From Icerya purchasi (lineage: Eukaryota > Arthropoda > Insecta > Hemiptera > Monophlebidae): DNA of 64,000 nt. A model generated the notes under the pieces. That model saw only the letters and a list, made by a program, of their open reading frames with translations. It had not been told where the DNA came from and did no database searches. Position 1 is the first letter of the stretch; each line of letters starts with the position of its first letter. Shown here in pieces: positions 23,101 through 32,921 of this stretch. The stretch lies in assembly GCA_039619475.1 (NCBI GenBank), contig CM077116.1, forward strand, positions 379,118,188 through 379,182,187. The letters are read 5' to 3'. A program made the translations under genes and the position numbers.

Positions 23101-23886
23101 GGAGAGAGAGAGGAATCGACTAAAGAACGAAATTTGCCCGAATCAGTTTTGGAGAGAAGCCAATGAGGAGAATGAAGAGGTTTGAAGCATGAAGGAGGTA
23201 GGACGTCATTAAGAGTTAGAACAATAGGAGAGTGATCACTGCCCAAAAGTACCATCAAGAGTTCTCCAAGAGCAGTTTAGACCAAAATTGGGAGAAGAGA
23301 AAGAAAGATCGACTGCACTAGGAGATGAAGGGTTTTTGAAGCAGGTAGGAGAAGAATCATTAAGGAGGAAGAGGTTATGATTTAGGATGAAGTTTTCAAG
23401 GATAGAGCCATTGCTGTCGTGACCAGAGCAGCCCCAGAGTGGAGAATGGGCATTCCAATCACCCCCAATGATGAATGGATTTAAAAGAGTCGAAAGGAAT
23501 GGGTGAAGGGGAAGCTGAGCAAGACTAGAATTTGGTGGATTGTACACACAAGCGATGTGAATAGGGGTAGGAAGGAGATTTGATAGAGAAATATGTGTCA
23601 TATTAGGGAGATTAGGATAAGGAGGAGGAAGGAAGGAAATACTGTGCGACTGGTATGGTAAGTCGTTTCTAACAAGAATAGCCACTCCACCATACCCGTC
23701 TACACGATCAGAACGTACTATGAAGAAGTCTTTGAAGTGGATTTTTGAAGTGGATTTTAACCAAGTTTCAGACAACAATGCTACTTGAATGTTGTAGAGG
23801 TCTAATAGCCCCTCTAACGCTTGTTTATTTGCATGTATGCTACGACAGTTCCACTGAAGAATATTTAAAGAATTATTCTGAGACAT
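20171..23886 (-). pseudogene. Element A ORF2: endonuclease-RT-RNase H, inactivated by indels
   Basis: ORF2 proteins nick target DNA and reverse-transcribe the element RNA. The frame opens at 23886 with endonuclease blocks LNILQWNCRS, LLSETWLKS, GYGGVAILVRND and IGGDWNAHSPLWG. A one-base G insertion near 23248 (TTTTGGGCAGTGATCAC where one G fewer restores G-S-D-H) shifts the frame. A second shift lies in a CT tract near 23105. A ~20-bp deletion near 22980 removes the W-W-N-E-E motif that C keeps. From 22924 the frame is open for 917 codons: RT with FRPISLASCLRKLFEG, FVDVASAFDNVHLPSL, GLPQGSCLSPSLF and the catalytic FADD (SSLLFADDILIYST). RNase H follows with IFTDGSKND, FSAEAVSIL, ITDSKSVL and WVPGHSGIEGNESADFLA, then the zinc tail CPLHSTDPPFICDPNHILFE. 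All RT and RNase H catalytic residues remain, but the three lesions separate them from the endonuclease. Confidence 0.9.
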
Positions 23887-24363
23887 GTGGTTTAGGAGGT
23901 GGAGAAAGGTAAGGAATGAGTGTTATAGGAAAAGGAATGCAAGGAGGAATGGAATCGTAACAATAAAAATAATTTAAGGCGATGAAAGAAAAAAAAAAAT
24001 GGGCTCGCGGAATCTTGGTTATGTGCCAGTTTAGCAACCTTCAAGTTTAATTGCGGCCAAATTCGGAACAGAGTGAGCGAAAGCAAGAATAGAATAACCT
24101 GCACGAACTGGTGTAGGACCAGTTTGTAGGCCTCCTTCTGCTTAACGCCATCACCAACGAGATGATAATTTTCTGGAATGAACCGTAGCGTGGAAAATTC
24201 CATATGTAAAGCGTGCAAGTAAGCAATTGTACTGAACTGTAAGAAATACAGAAAGAAGAAGAAGGGTATTGAAGGGTAGAAGGAGAAAAAGAAGAAAAAG
24301 AAAAAAAAAAAGAAAATAAAAAATAAAGGAAGTAGAAAACAAGAGAAACAAAAATAGGTTGAA

Positions 24364-25759
24364 TTATTTGAAGTTAACGCTGTTAGACAACAAGGATGAA
24401 AGACTGTCGATGAAAGAAGAGGACGAAGGTATATTGTAAGATGCAAGAAGCTCCATAATAGCAACAGAGAGACTGGAGATGGTTGAAGTGAACTCTGTGG
24501 GAGAAGGCGAAGTGTTGGAAAGAGGAACAGATGATGGACAAGCAGGCAAGAGTGGATTAAAAGAGGGGGAAGACACTTTATTTAGAGCCCATCCAACTGA
24601 GGGTGAATGAGGATGATAAGAAGGGATAGAAGGAAATTGGGGGAGCGGTTTATGAAGCGGTTTAGACTTGTGAAATTTATGGAATGTTGGAGATTTTGGA
24701 CGAGGAAGAGAGGGAACCTTAGAAGAGTTGATGGACATGTTTTGAGAAGGAATGGGGGCTGCAGCCCGGTTGGCATATGAAAAGGCTTGAGTTACAGAAT
24801 TAGACGATTTGATCTTGACGGCTTCATGGAAAGAGATATTTTCAAAGGCCATGATCCTTTTTATATCTTTTTGTCTTTGCCACTCTGGACAGCGACGATC
24901 TGAGGAAACATGGGAACCTTTACAGTTGCGACAGAAAGGAAGTTCCTGTAGATTGGGGCATTCCGAGAAGGAGTGTTTGGATGCACAATGGGAGCAGATG
25001 GAGTGGGAGCTGCGACAATTGCGTGCAATATGTCCGAAAAGAGAACAATTGGAACACTGGGTGGGAGAACGAATGCTAGGAGAGACTGAGAAGCGAAGTC
25101 CATATATGGATACGAATTGAGGGAGGTAGGATTTGGCGAATTTCAGTTCGACACTTCTAGTCGGAATTTTAGAACCTTCTGAAGAGCGGAGAATACGTCG
25201 TAATGAAATGACCGGAATAGAGGATACAAGTCCTTCTTTGATGTCTTCCAATGGAAAGGAAGGATGGACACCGGTTATAACTCCAATCCTATATAACGCA
25301 TTATGCGGGATAAATGCGTTAAGATTATGGGATTTAAAGAAGGGAGTCTTAGAAAGGAATTCATTAGCGGAAGAGGCAGAGGGGAACAAAACAGAGATAC
25401 GCCCTTTACTCTGTGGGACAATATCTGAAAAAGAGGTAGAAATTTTGTTGATTAATCTAGCCAAGGCTAGCGGATGAAAGTATCCAATATTCTTATCAGG
25501 GGATGAATTTTCAACAAGAATTGAAAAGGGACCTGGGTGGTCTGGAGGAAAAATGCCCTGATCGCTGCAGAGATTTTCAGAGATATTAACGGTATTATCA
25601 TTACCAGTGATATTATTATTGCTGGTGTTGTTATTACTATTAATGCCATTATTACTATCATTAACATTGTCATTACTGTTATTATCATTACTATTACTAT
25701 TAGTAGTATTATCATTATCAGTATTGGTACTATTATTGTTACTACTACTACTATTTTGG

Positions 25760-25811
<52 letters not shown>

Positions 25812-26229
25812 AATTATTATTACAATTATTGTTGTTAATGTTGTTATTGTTATTTTTATTGCCATTGCTATTATTATTGTTATTTTTCTTTTTAGTATTG
25901 TTGTCGTTTGTATTATAATTGGAGGTGGAAGAGGTCGAGTTTTGGCTTTGGTTGATATTATTCTTATTAATATTAGTAATATTATGGGAATCTATATTAC
26001 AGTTTTCAATGGCTTTAACGATATTAGAATTTGGTAAACTAACCAGATTAGGAAGATCAGGCTGAGAAAGCCGCAGATCCTTGTTAGGTAAAGTCGAAGA
26101 CGGCGAGAGGGGACCGGAGAGTTTACGCTTAGCAGCAACGTCAACCTCCATTAGGTTGAGCGACATGCTTTTGCTGGCTTTAGCATCCTTGGCGGAGGCC
26201 GCCGGGCGGCCCCCACTGAACGAGCTCAT
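24364..26229 (-). CDS. Element A ORF1: gag-like nucleic-acid-binding protein with Asn-rich region
   Basis: A 621-residue open frame. In LINEs of this type ORF1 coats the element RNA and helps it reach the target DNA. Residues 1-80 are basic and Ser-rich. Residues 82-217 are extremely Asn-rich, including an unbroken run of 17 Asn around 141-157, encoded by an AAT/AAC repeat. Residues ~225-390 form a folded-looking region. Then come three zinc knuckles: C-x2-C-x4-H-x4-C at 392-405 (CSNCSLFGHIARNC), C-x2-C-x3-H-x4-C at 412-424, and C-x2-C-x3-H-x6-C at 433-447. A Pro/Ser-rich C-terminus follows. The start at 26229 is the first ATG after a 239-bp leader that begins at the target-site duplication. 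The Asn tract length is likely unstable. The frame is intact, unlike its partner ORF2. Confidence 0.88.
25577..25985. repeat. Imperfect ATT/GTT trinucleotide tract inside ORF1
   Basis: On the plus strand an ATT/GTT/ACT-type trinucleotide repeat, purest at about 25764-25810 (ATT repeated 16 or more times). It encodes the Asn-rich segment of element A ORF1 on the minus strand. Long plus-strand Ile- and Leu-rich frames across it are by-products of the repeat. Confidence 0.85.
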
Positions 26230-26468
26230 TTACCAGCACGAGGAGATGTAGAAAACGTGAACGATAAAAAAAAAGAAAATAAATTAATCGCTGAAATATG
26301 AAATTGAAATCGAACGAACGTAAAAATAGATAAATGAAATAAATACGCCGCAGTTAAATAAATTAAAACGATCTCACCGAGTAAGCTGATAAGAGATAAC
26401 AGATAACAATCGGCGTTTCGAATTAACAATAACGCGGAGAGACAACCAACTTTAATTACAACAATTAT

Positions 26469-26480
26469 TTCATTATATTT
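26469..26480. repeat. Target-site duplication of element A, 5' side
   Basis: TTCATTATATTT, identical to 20095-20106. It marks A's 5' end at 26468 on the minus strand and gives a leader of about 239 bp before ORF1. Confidence 0.75.
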
Positions 26481-26990
26481 AAAACACATCCGTTTCTTCG
26501 TACTTTGTAAATGACTTTTCGAGATTATTAACTTCACCTGATTGCTTTTCGGACTTTCTGGTTTAAGGCTGGGAATTTACTAATCAACAGCTTCTATCAT
26601 ATTTCAGGTAACCTTGGAGTTGATTAATCTTTTGCCATCTTCCTATCAACCGCCAAGCTTTGAAACGGTTTTTATTAAAATTTAATTCCTCTAATAGTTT
26701 AATCCACGTTCTATTTTTTCTGAGCCATTGGTACCACCTGACCAGTTTCTCCCCAATCGTAACGGTTTGTCCGCTGAAAGGGTTAATTTCATATTTTTGA
26801 ATATACTACTCCATCTTGTCCTCCGTGACTGCATCTAGGCCTCGTATATATTGACAATACCCGCGAATAACTGTTTTCTTTGACACTTCTCCTATAGCGC
26901 TAATAAAATTTTAGTTTTGATCGCTCTGGTTCCGTCTAGATCAAGTTGCTTTTGAAACTAACTCTAGTTGGCTTTGTTAAAATCGTCTTT
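26481..26990 (-). pseudogene. Endonuclease-RT linker of the old LINE that hosts element A
   Basis: Minus strand from about 26910. A translated stretch KTVIRGYCQYIRGLDAVTED is followed (after one stop) by INPFSGQTVTIGEKLVRWYQ and then WIKLLEELNFNKNRFKAWRL with IGRWQ. The last part recalls the L-E-x-x-D-F-x-x-S-S-R-K-A-W-x-L-I-R-R-L linker found between endonuclease and RT in a common insect LINE family. The next recognisable part of such a protein, the RT start, lies at 20094-19690 beyond element A in the same orientation. Decay is advanced: stops and frameshifts throughout, and the endonuclease proper is not recognisable. Confidence 0.55.
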
Positions 26991-27187
26991 GAAAGGGAAC
27001 TCTGTAACTGACTTTACTGTGACAAAAAGTTGCGCATTAAAGGTCGTGCGGCCGTAGAATTTGTATATTCGTCATTTTGAGCCGTCCATTTTACTAGAAC
27101 TGCACGCCATGTACGCAAAGAGTAACGTCCTTAGTAAATTTTAACAGTTCCAGCATAGCTAACTTCTTTTATAGTAGTTCGAACGTG

Positions 27188-27319
27188 TATTAAATCACAC
27201 TGTCATAGATAAATCCGATTGTATCCGGAATAACAACTTTTATTTATTGTGTGACGTTTTTCGAAGTTTAGATTAAATCATATTGTCCGGATATATTTCG
27301 AGAATGTAACAGCGCCCGG
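27188..27319. repeat. Dispersed ~135-bp repeat, copy 1
   Basis: A direct-orientation relative lies at 52067-52205. Shared blocks: TATTAAATCA, a C-G-A-x-T-G-T-x-T-C-C-G-G-A-A-T pattern, ACAAC, TTGTGTGACGT, a TTCG/CCGGAG block, GATTAAATCA and TATATTTC. Divergence is moderate. It is non-coding. It could be part of a long terminal repeat or of an untranslated region; nothing here decides. Confidence 0.65.
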
Positions 27320-27610
27320 ACAGATAGCCATTAATAAAAATATTAGATTTATAAAACAGATATTAAAAAGTTAGAATAAAAGAAAAATTAAACAAATTAA
27401 AAATTCTTCTAGATAAAAAATATTTTTAAATTGCGCATTCGCGTAGTAGACCGCAGAAATACAAGTACGAACAATAACATTAAAACTCGTAAACACGGGT
27501 TAGACGATAGATAAAAACCTCGTACGATGTCAAAAATGTCGTCCTTGAAGAAGCGGTGTGTTAATTGGTTATGTGTAACTCCTGAGAACTTTTAGTACAA
27601 ATTCAGCAGG

Positions 27611-27725
27611 TGGTTGAAGACCGATTTTTTTTGTGGTTGAAGACTGATTTTTGTTGTGGTTGAAGACTGATTTTTGTTGTGGTTGAAGACTGATTTTTGT
27701 TGTGATTGAAGACTGATTTTTGTTA
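27611..27725. repeat. 23-bp minisatellite, five units
   Basis: Five head-to-tail copies of GGTTGAAGACTGATTTTTGT (first 20 bases of the 23-bp unit), the first with ACCG for ACTG and an extra T stretch, the last with GATTG for GGTTG. A 73-codon minus-strand frame crosses it but its repeat-encoded peptide changes frame every unit, as expected for a 23-bp period, so I do not call a gene. Confidence 0.9.
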
Positions 27726-28684
27726 AGATCTTTAGCCGATACTTCGCGCCAATATCTTCGGTGCCCCTATTTTCAGTCGGATAATCGCCAGTTTTATTTG
27801 TAGTTTCGTGCAATCAATTTTCCTGTACGCTTCACTTTTCCTCAATGTCCGCAACCGACAAGGACGATATAATTGATTGCAGTTTTAATGCCTCTGATTT
27901 GTTTACAGCCGTTACTTTGCGTTAAGAATTTCCGATTAATCGTTGCCTCGACAAGTTATGTCAGATTTAAAAAATAATAATTCTACATGGTACGCAAGAG
28001 GTGGCCGGAATAATTAAATAATAATTACCTTTTCTTTTTTTTTTTTAAATGGAATATCAGTTTAATAAGAAATAAAAAAAGAATGGTTTTTGGAAACACG
28101 TAAGAATAATTTTCGAATATTTCGTAAAAAATATCGGGAACAAGAATTTCCTAGTACTCTTGATTTCTAGTCATACCGGTATTCCGGGTAACGGTAACTC
28201 TATGGCTGGATCAACTTTTACAATGGCCATCCTTTTCGAAAAATATTCACGCCAATATTCTTTCCCTGCATAAAAACTTTCATCGCACAATCTGGTCTAA
28301 TTCTACATCCCTTTTCTTTTTTTAATTTTCTTTCACCGTACTTCGTTGTATATCTCAATGGTGCGCCTGGTTCAGTTCCGTTCCCTTCGTCCGTCGCAAC
28401 CGATTGCTTATGTTTTCACCACTTCTTTCTTCGTTCATCTAAATCTCACTTCTCGCCGTATTCTTTACCGTTATATCTCTTACATCCTGTCGATCCAGCC
28501 ACGTACTGTTTGAATGGCTGTCTCTTATTCTTGGGCGCTTTTTCCTATATGGTTTTTTACAACTCGATCGCTCTACTTCTTGAAGCGTTTTCTTCGCTTC
28601 TTCCCTTCCGTCATCGAATATAGCGCTTATTCTTATTATCTTTAAAAATTCCTATAATCCGTTAATTAGCGTGTGTTGGGTCGC
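27726..28684. other. Spacer, pyrimidine-rich toward element B
   Basis: No recognisable gene. From about 28300 the plus strand is rich in C and T, resembling the composition of the LINE coding strands. No LINE motif is visible, and the target-site duplication places element B's start to the right of it. Confidence 0.5.
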
Positions 28685-28697
28685 AATATCGTCCGCT
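28685..28697. repeat. Target-site duplication of element B, 5' side
   Basis: AATATCGTCCGCT, identical over 13 bases to 33005-33017 directly after B's poly(A) tail. Confidence 0.9.
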
Positions 28698-29005
28698 TGC
28701 CTCCTTTAACTAGGTTGGTTGATAGCATACCAGGACCCATTCGCAAGGATTTATTTGAGCGATGGAAGCTTCTTGTTCCTTTTCTAAAATTTTACACAGC
28801 GTTCCTTTGGTGTTGCTTGCCTCTTTTAATTAAGTTGGTTGATAGCATACAAGGTCCCAGACGCAATGATTGCTTTGAGCGATGGGTGCTGTTATATTAT
28901 GCCTACTGGCATGTCTATTGTAATATTCTTCTGCGACACCGGCCTCATTATAATTTACTCGAGCGGTGGATCTTCTCACCTTTGCCTACACTTCCCATAA
29001 ATCTT
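28698..29005 (+). repeat. 5' tandem repeats of element B, about 2.5 units of ~121 bp
   Basis: Units start at 28698 (TGCCTCCTTTAACTAGGTTGG), 28818 (TGCCTCTTTTAATTAAGTTGG) and 28940 (a shortened unit, GGCCTCATTATAATTTACTCG). The first two share GGTTGATAGCATAC, CAAGG or CAGGACCC, CGCAA-GATT and TTGAGCGATGG. The third keeps only the ends. The first unit begins exactly at the target-site duplication. Tandem 5' monomers with promoter activity are known in some other LINEs, such as mouse L1; whether these act as promoters is inference. A plus-strand frame across them (28673-29197) repeats a peptide containing L-V-D-S-I and F-E-R-W in units 1 and 2 and overlaps the ORF2 start by 17 bases. Confidence 0.85.
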
Positions 29006-29180
29006 TCCTCAGCTGCGTTATTCTGTGGCGAACACCTTCTCCCTTTTCTCATTTCCTATTGTCCCAATCTTCCTCTACTACTGCTTCAGCCTTCTAAGTT
29101 TTTTCTTCTCTTCTTACTCTCCTCTCTTCAATCTTCCATTTTATTCCCTAAGTTGATGGCCAATAACTTGGTTCCCTACA

Positions 29181-32100
29181 ATGTTTCCGAAACTTAAAAT
29201 CCTTCAGTGGAACTGCCGAAGCCTTAGGGCTAACAAACCCTCTCTTGAGAGGCTGTTAGATCAACATAATATTAATATTGCTTTGCTTTCTGAAACATGG
29301 CTAAAAAGCTCATCTGACCTTCATTTCAAGGGATTCTCCCTTATTAGTTCTAACCGCGTGGACGGTTATGGAGGCGCAGCTATCCTAATTAGAAATGACA
29401 TCGTATTTCTTACTCATAACAACTTCCAACCGTCCTTTCCTCCCAACCCTCCTTTCCCCAATCTAGTTCACGTTTCAATTCCTAATGATTCTGGTAACCC
29501 ACTTAGCATCATCTCCGCTTATTTCCCTCCTAATTTTGATTTACGCGATTTTCCGTTTCCTACTTTCATTAACTCTCTTTCGACTCCCTTTACTATAGGC
29601 GGAGACTGGAATGCTCAGTCACCTTTCTGGGGTTGCACTAACTATAATAATAATGGTGCAATCCTAGAAAATTTCACTCTTCAAAATGATCTATTTCTCC
29701 TTAATGACGGTACACCCACCTGTGTCAGCAACCCTCTAGCTCCTAGTTCCATTGATCTATCTTTTACATCTCCCAATCTTGGTTTTAGCTGCTCATGGAA
29801 CACTCTGGATGGAACTTTTGGAAGCGACCATGTTCCCATCATCATTTCCTTAAATCAGTTTTCTCATTCTACTCTGAATAATTCTACTCAATCTCATAGA
29901 TGGGTTCTCTCTAAGATAGACTGGCCCATCTTTCGTTCCTACGTTGACTCTTCACTGTCTCTAATTCCTTCGCATTTAAATCTATCTTCTCAATACGACC
30001 TTTTTATGGAATCTATTTCCAACGCCTTAACTCTTTCTTCTCCTCCTGCTCAGCTTCCTACACATAAAAGGTCCAAATTTGTTTCCTCTGTGTGGTGGAA
30101 CCAAGAGTGCAAAGTTGCCTTTGATCGAAGTTTATCCACCTTTAGAACATTCCGTTCCTGTCCTAATCTCTCCAATTTTCTCGCTCACAAAAGTGCCAAT
30201 GCCAAAGCTAGGTATACTCTTAAAACGGCAAAAAAGAACTCGTGGAGAAATTTCTGCTCCGCTTTCTCCCGTTCCACTCCTCTCACTCACATTTGGAAAA
30301 TGGCGAAGACTTTCAAATCTTCTTCAGCTCAACATCTTTCAAATCATATCCTGTCTCCGGACAAATTAATTCCATTTATGAATTCCTTAGCTCCTTGTTA
30401 CGTTCCTAGCTTCCAAGAATCCTGTCGCATCCCGGTTCCCCTCACCTCCTCTCATTTCCTACTCACTCCTTTTACCTACACTGAATTGGAAGCTGCCTTA
30501 CGTAATTCTTCTAATTCTTCTCCTGGTAAAGACGGAATTCCCTTTCTCGTACTAAAAAGTCTCTCTGATTCCGCTCTTCGTTTCCTCTTAAATTTATTCA
30601 ATTCATTTCTCTCGTCTGGTTCTACTCCATCTGTTTGGAATATTTTCATTGTTGTCCCGATCCCAAAACCTAACTCCTCCTCTCTTCGACCAATCTCACT
30701 TGCTCCCTGTGCCAGAAAGCTGTTTGAAAGTATAATTAATAGACGGCTAATTTGGTGGCTTGAGCACAATAAAGTATTGCCAAATAATATGTTTGGATTT
30801 CGCCCTGGACGCGGCCCTCCCGATTGTATCAGTACTTTCTTGTCAGATGTGTATTTATCTTTTATCAACAAAAAATTCCTCATTGCTTCCTTCGTCGATG
30901 TCTCTGCTGCCTTCGATAATGTCCACCTTCCCACCCTATTCGATTCCATGCTCTCCTTGAATATTCCACCCTTCTTCTCTGCTCTTGTCATTAGCCTTTT
31001 CCAATCTAGGACTATCTTTCTCTCTTCTCCGCTCGAACCTATTTCTAGACTGGTCTTTCGTGGACTACCGCAGGGCTCTTGTCTAAGTCCAACCCTTTTT
31101 AACATTTACCTTATAAAAACTGCTTCTCTGTCAACAATCTCCTCTTCCCTTTTTTTTGCTGACGACATCCTCATTTACTCCACCCATCGTAGTATCTCCA
31201 CCGCTAATTCCCAGCTGCAACATTACTTAACGATTTTGGAAAGCGCTTTATCTAATATTCATCTGTCTATCTCTCCAACGAAATCCTCTGCTGTTGTCTT
31301 TACTCTTCGTCCTTTTGACCCCTACTTAGTTAGTCTTTCCTTAAATAGTAATCCGATCCCCCTGGCTAACCATTTCCGTTACTTAGGAGTATTTTTGGAT
31401 AGCCGTCTTTCGTTCCACAAGCATATTAACTATATATACGTGTCATCACTAAAAAGGCTCAACCTTATTAAGTCCCTTTCACATACGAACTGGGGAGGTG
31501 ATCCGTGCATTTTGCTCATGTTCTACAAATCCTGTATCCGTTCTATTCTAGATTATTGCTGTTTTATTTATGGTAACTCTTCCAGGTCTTTGCTCTCCAA
31601 GCTCGATCGCGTCCAAAATACTTGCCTCCGCCTCTGTCTTGGAGCTCAGAAATCTTCTCCTATCCCTGCTATTCAAGCGGAAACCCACATTCCTCCACTC
31701 TTTATTCGGCGTTCCTATTTGGGCTACCGCTTCCTTATTAAACGTCTTCCTATCTCCTCTTCCCCACTTATTCCTTCTTATTCCCTCATTCTACAGGATT
31801 GGCGATTTAGTGCCAATAAAACACCAATTCTGTCTCTTATTTCTACTCGACTCCTTCAATTTTTACCATACATTCACACTTGCGATAAGCTCCCATATTT
31901 TTCTTTTAACTTTTCCTCCTTTCTTCATCCAATTAATTGCTTTTACTCTTCTGCTCCCCCTACAGCCGTTCTGCATCACGCCGTTAGATCGGAATTTTTA
32001 CATACCTTAAACTCCCACTATTCTAACCACGTTACAATCTACACGGACGGTTCCAAGAGCCCAAGTGGAGTTGGTGCAGCCTTTCTTTGTCCTTCATTAA

Positions 32101-32921
32101 ATCACTCTGAGTCCTTTAAACTTCCTTCCTTCTGTTCGACTTTCTGTGCCGAGTCTATTGCTATCCTCCATGCACTTTTCTTCATCAGATCTTCGAAGGT
32201 CTCTCGTAATTTCCTTATTCTATCAGACTCTCAAAGCGTGCTACAGGCTGTTGCATCTCCTCTGCCTCCCCACTCTAATGATTATGTAATCCTTTTTATA
32301 CGTTCCTTGATCCATGACCTCTTTCTTTTTTGTGCAATCGAGGTTAATTTCCTTTGGATCCCTAGCCATTCTGGAATAGAAGGAAATGAGTCAGTTGACT
32401 TATTAGCTTGGCGAGCTTCTTCTTCCGGCAGGTTCCTTACTACTTTTCCATCCGTCAATATTAATCTTCTGTCCTCTGCAGCGCACAACCAATTATGGTT
32501 TAACTCCTACTACTCCTCATTCTCAAACCCGGATTCCTTTTACTTGTCCATCCAGCCTTCTCTTCCTTTCTGTTCCTGGTTTCTTGACTTCCCTTTTATG
32601 CGTCGCTCCAGCATCTCGGCAATATGCCGCCTCCGCTTTGGGCACAGCTGGCTTCCCTCGTCGCTTTTCCGATTCTCTCTCGCGGCATCTCCGTATTGTC
32701 CTTTACATCCTCTTAACAGTCAACATGTATGTGATCCTGATCACATAATGTTCGAATGTTCATCACTTTCATCTGAACAATCTTCCTTTTACTCCTCTCT
32801 CTTATCAAACAATGTTCCTACTCCCTATTGTGCTGCATTTATTCTTTCCCTTCCTTCTCCTTCTGTCATTCAGGCGCTTGATACATTCTTGTTGAATGTT
32901 TCACGCCTCATAAAAATCTGA
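29181..32921 (+). CDS. Element B ORF2: endonuclease-reverse transcriptase-RNase H, intact
   Basis: A 1246-residue protein that should nick DNA, copy its RNA and degrade the RNA strand. APE-type endonuclease at residues ~1-235: N11 in LKILQWNCRS, E38 in LLSETW, GYGGAAILIRND, GGDWNAQSPFWG, SSIDLSFTS and D216-H217 in GSDHVPI. Linker with SVWWNQECKVAF. RT around 480-760: LRPISLAPCARKLFES, FVDVSAAFDNVHLPTL, GLPQGSCLSPTLF and catalytic F-A-D-D at 659-662. RNase H from ~950: D956 in YTDGSKSPSGVGAAF, Glu in FCAESIAIL, Asp in ILSDSQSVL, and WIPSHSGIEGNESVDLLA with the His loop and last Asp. Zinc tail: YCPLHPLNSQHVCDPDHIMF followed by E-C. No premature stop. The start is the first ATG of this frame, two codons before the endonuclease core. 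Composition is strikingly rich in Ser, Leu, Phe and Pro, reflecting a pyrimidine-rich coding strand. Confidence 0.93.
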   Translation: MFPKLKILQWNCRSLRANKPSLERLLDQHNINIALLSETWLKSSSDLHFKGFSLISSNRVDGYGGAAILIRNDIVFLTHNNFQPSFPPNPPFPNLVHVSIPNDSGNPLSIISAYFPPNFDLRDFPFPTFINSLSTPFTIGGDWNAQSPFWGCTNYNNNGAILENFTLQNDLFLLNDGTPTCVSNPLAPSSIDLSFTSPNLGFSCSWNTLDGTFGSDHVPIIISLNQFSHSTLNNSTQSHRWVLSKIDWPIFRSYVDSSLSLIPSHLNLSSQYDLFMESISNALTLSSPPAQLPTHKRSKFVSSVWWNQECKVAFDRSLSTFRTFRSCPNLSNFLAHKSANAKARYTLKTAKKNSWRNFCSAFSRSTPLTHIWKMAKTFKSSSAQHLSNHILSPDKLIPFMNSLAPCYVPSFQESCRIPVPLTSSHFLLTPFTYTELEAALRNSSNSSPGKDGIPFLVLKSLSDSALRFLLNLFNSFLSSGSTPSVWNIFIVVPIPKPNSSSLRPISLAPCARKLFESIINRRLIWWLEHNKVLPNNMFGFRPGRGPPDCISTFLSDVYLSFINKKFLIASFVDVSAAFDNVHLPTLFDSMLSLNIPPFFSALVISLFQSRTIFLSSPLEPISRLVFRGLPQGSCLSPTLFNIYLIKTASLSTISSSLFFADDILIYSTHRSISTANSQLQHYLTILESALSNIHLSISPTKSSAVVFTLRPFDPYLVSLSLNSNPIPLANHFRYLGVFLDSRLSFHKHINYIYVSSLKRLNLIKSLSHTNWGGDPCILLMFYKSCIRSILDYCCFIYGNSSRSLLSKLDRVQNTCLRLCLGAQKSSPIPAIQAETHIPPLFIRRSYLGYRFLIKRLPISSSPLIPSYSLILQDWRFSANKTPILSLISTRLLQFLPYIHTCDKLPYFSFNFSSFLHPINCFYSSAPPTAVLHHAVRSEFLHTLNSHYSNHVTIYTDGSKSPSGVGAAFLCPSLNHSESFKLPSFCSTFCAESIAILHALFFIRSSKVSRNFLILSDSQSVLQAVASPLPPHSNDYVILFIRSLIHDLFLFCAIEVNFLWIPSHSGIEGNESVDLLAWRASSSGRFLTTFPSVNINLLSSAAHNQLWFNSYYSSFSNPDSFYLSIQPSLPFCSWFLDFPFMRRSSISAICRLRFGHSWLPSSLFRFSLAASPYCPLHPLNSQHVCDPDHIMFECSSLSSEQSSFYSSLLSNNVPTPYCAAFILSLPSPSVIQALDTFLLNVSRLIKI

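Larger units (their letters stand above)
20107..26468 (-). mobile_element. Element A: full-length RNase H-type LINE (gag-like ORF1 intact, ORF2 broken)
   Basis: About 6.4 kb between two 12-bp direct repeats. Order on the minus strand: 5' untranslated region (26468-26230), ORF1 with Asn-rich segment and three zinc knuckles (26229-24364), a 477-bp pyrimidine/T-rich spacer, ORF2 with endonuclease, RT, RNase H and zinc tail (23886-20171), a 64-bp 3' untranslated region and a poly(A) tail. This is the structure of an I/R1/LOA-type LINE; I cannot assign the clade more finely. Flanking sequence on both sides belongs to an older LINE in the same orientation, which supports both borders. Related copies in the window are B, C and several 3' fragments. 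Confidence 0.85.

Noticed and set aside
25467..26037. Long Ile-rich and Leu-rich frames antisense to ORF1 of element A
   Set aside because: They are translations of the ATT/GTT trinucleotide tract in other frames and have no independent support.
30476..31105. 209-codon minus-strand frame
   Set aside because: Antisense shadow of element B's RT domain.
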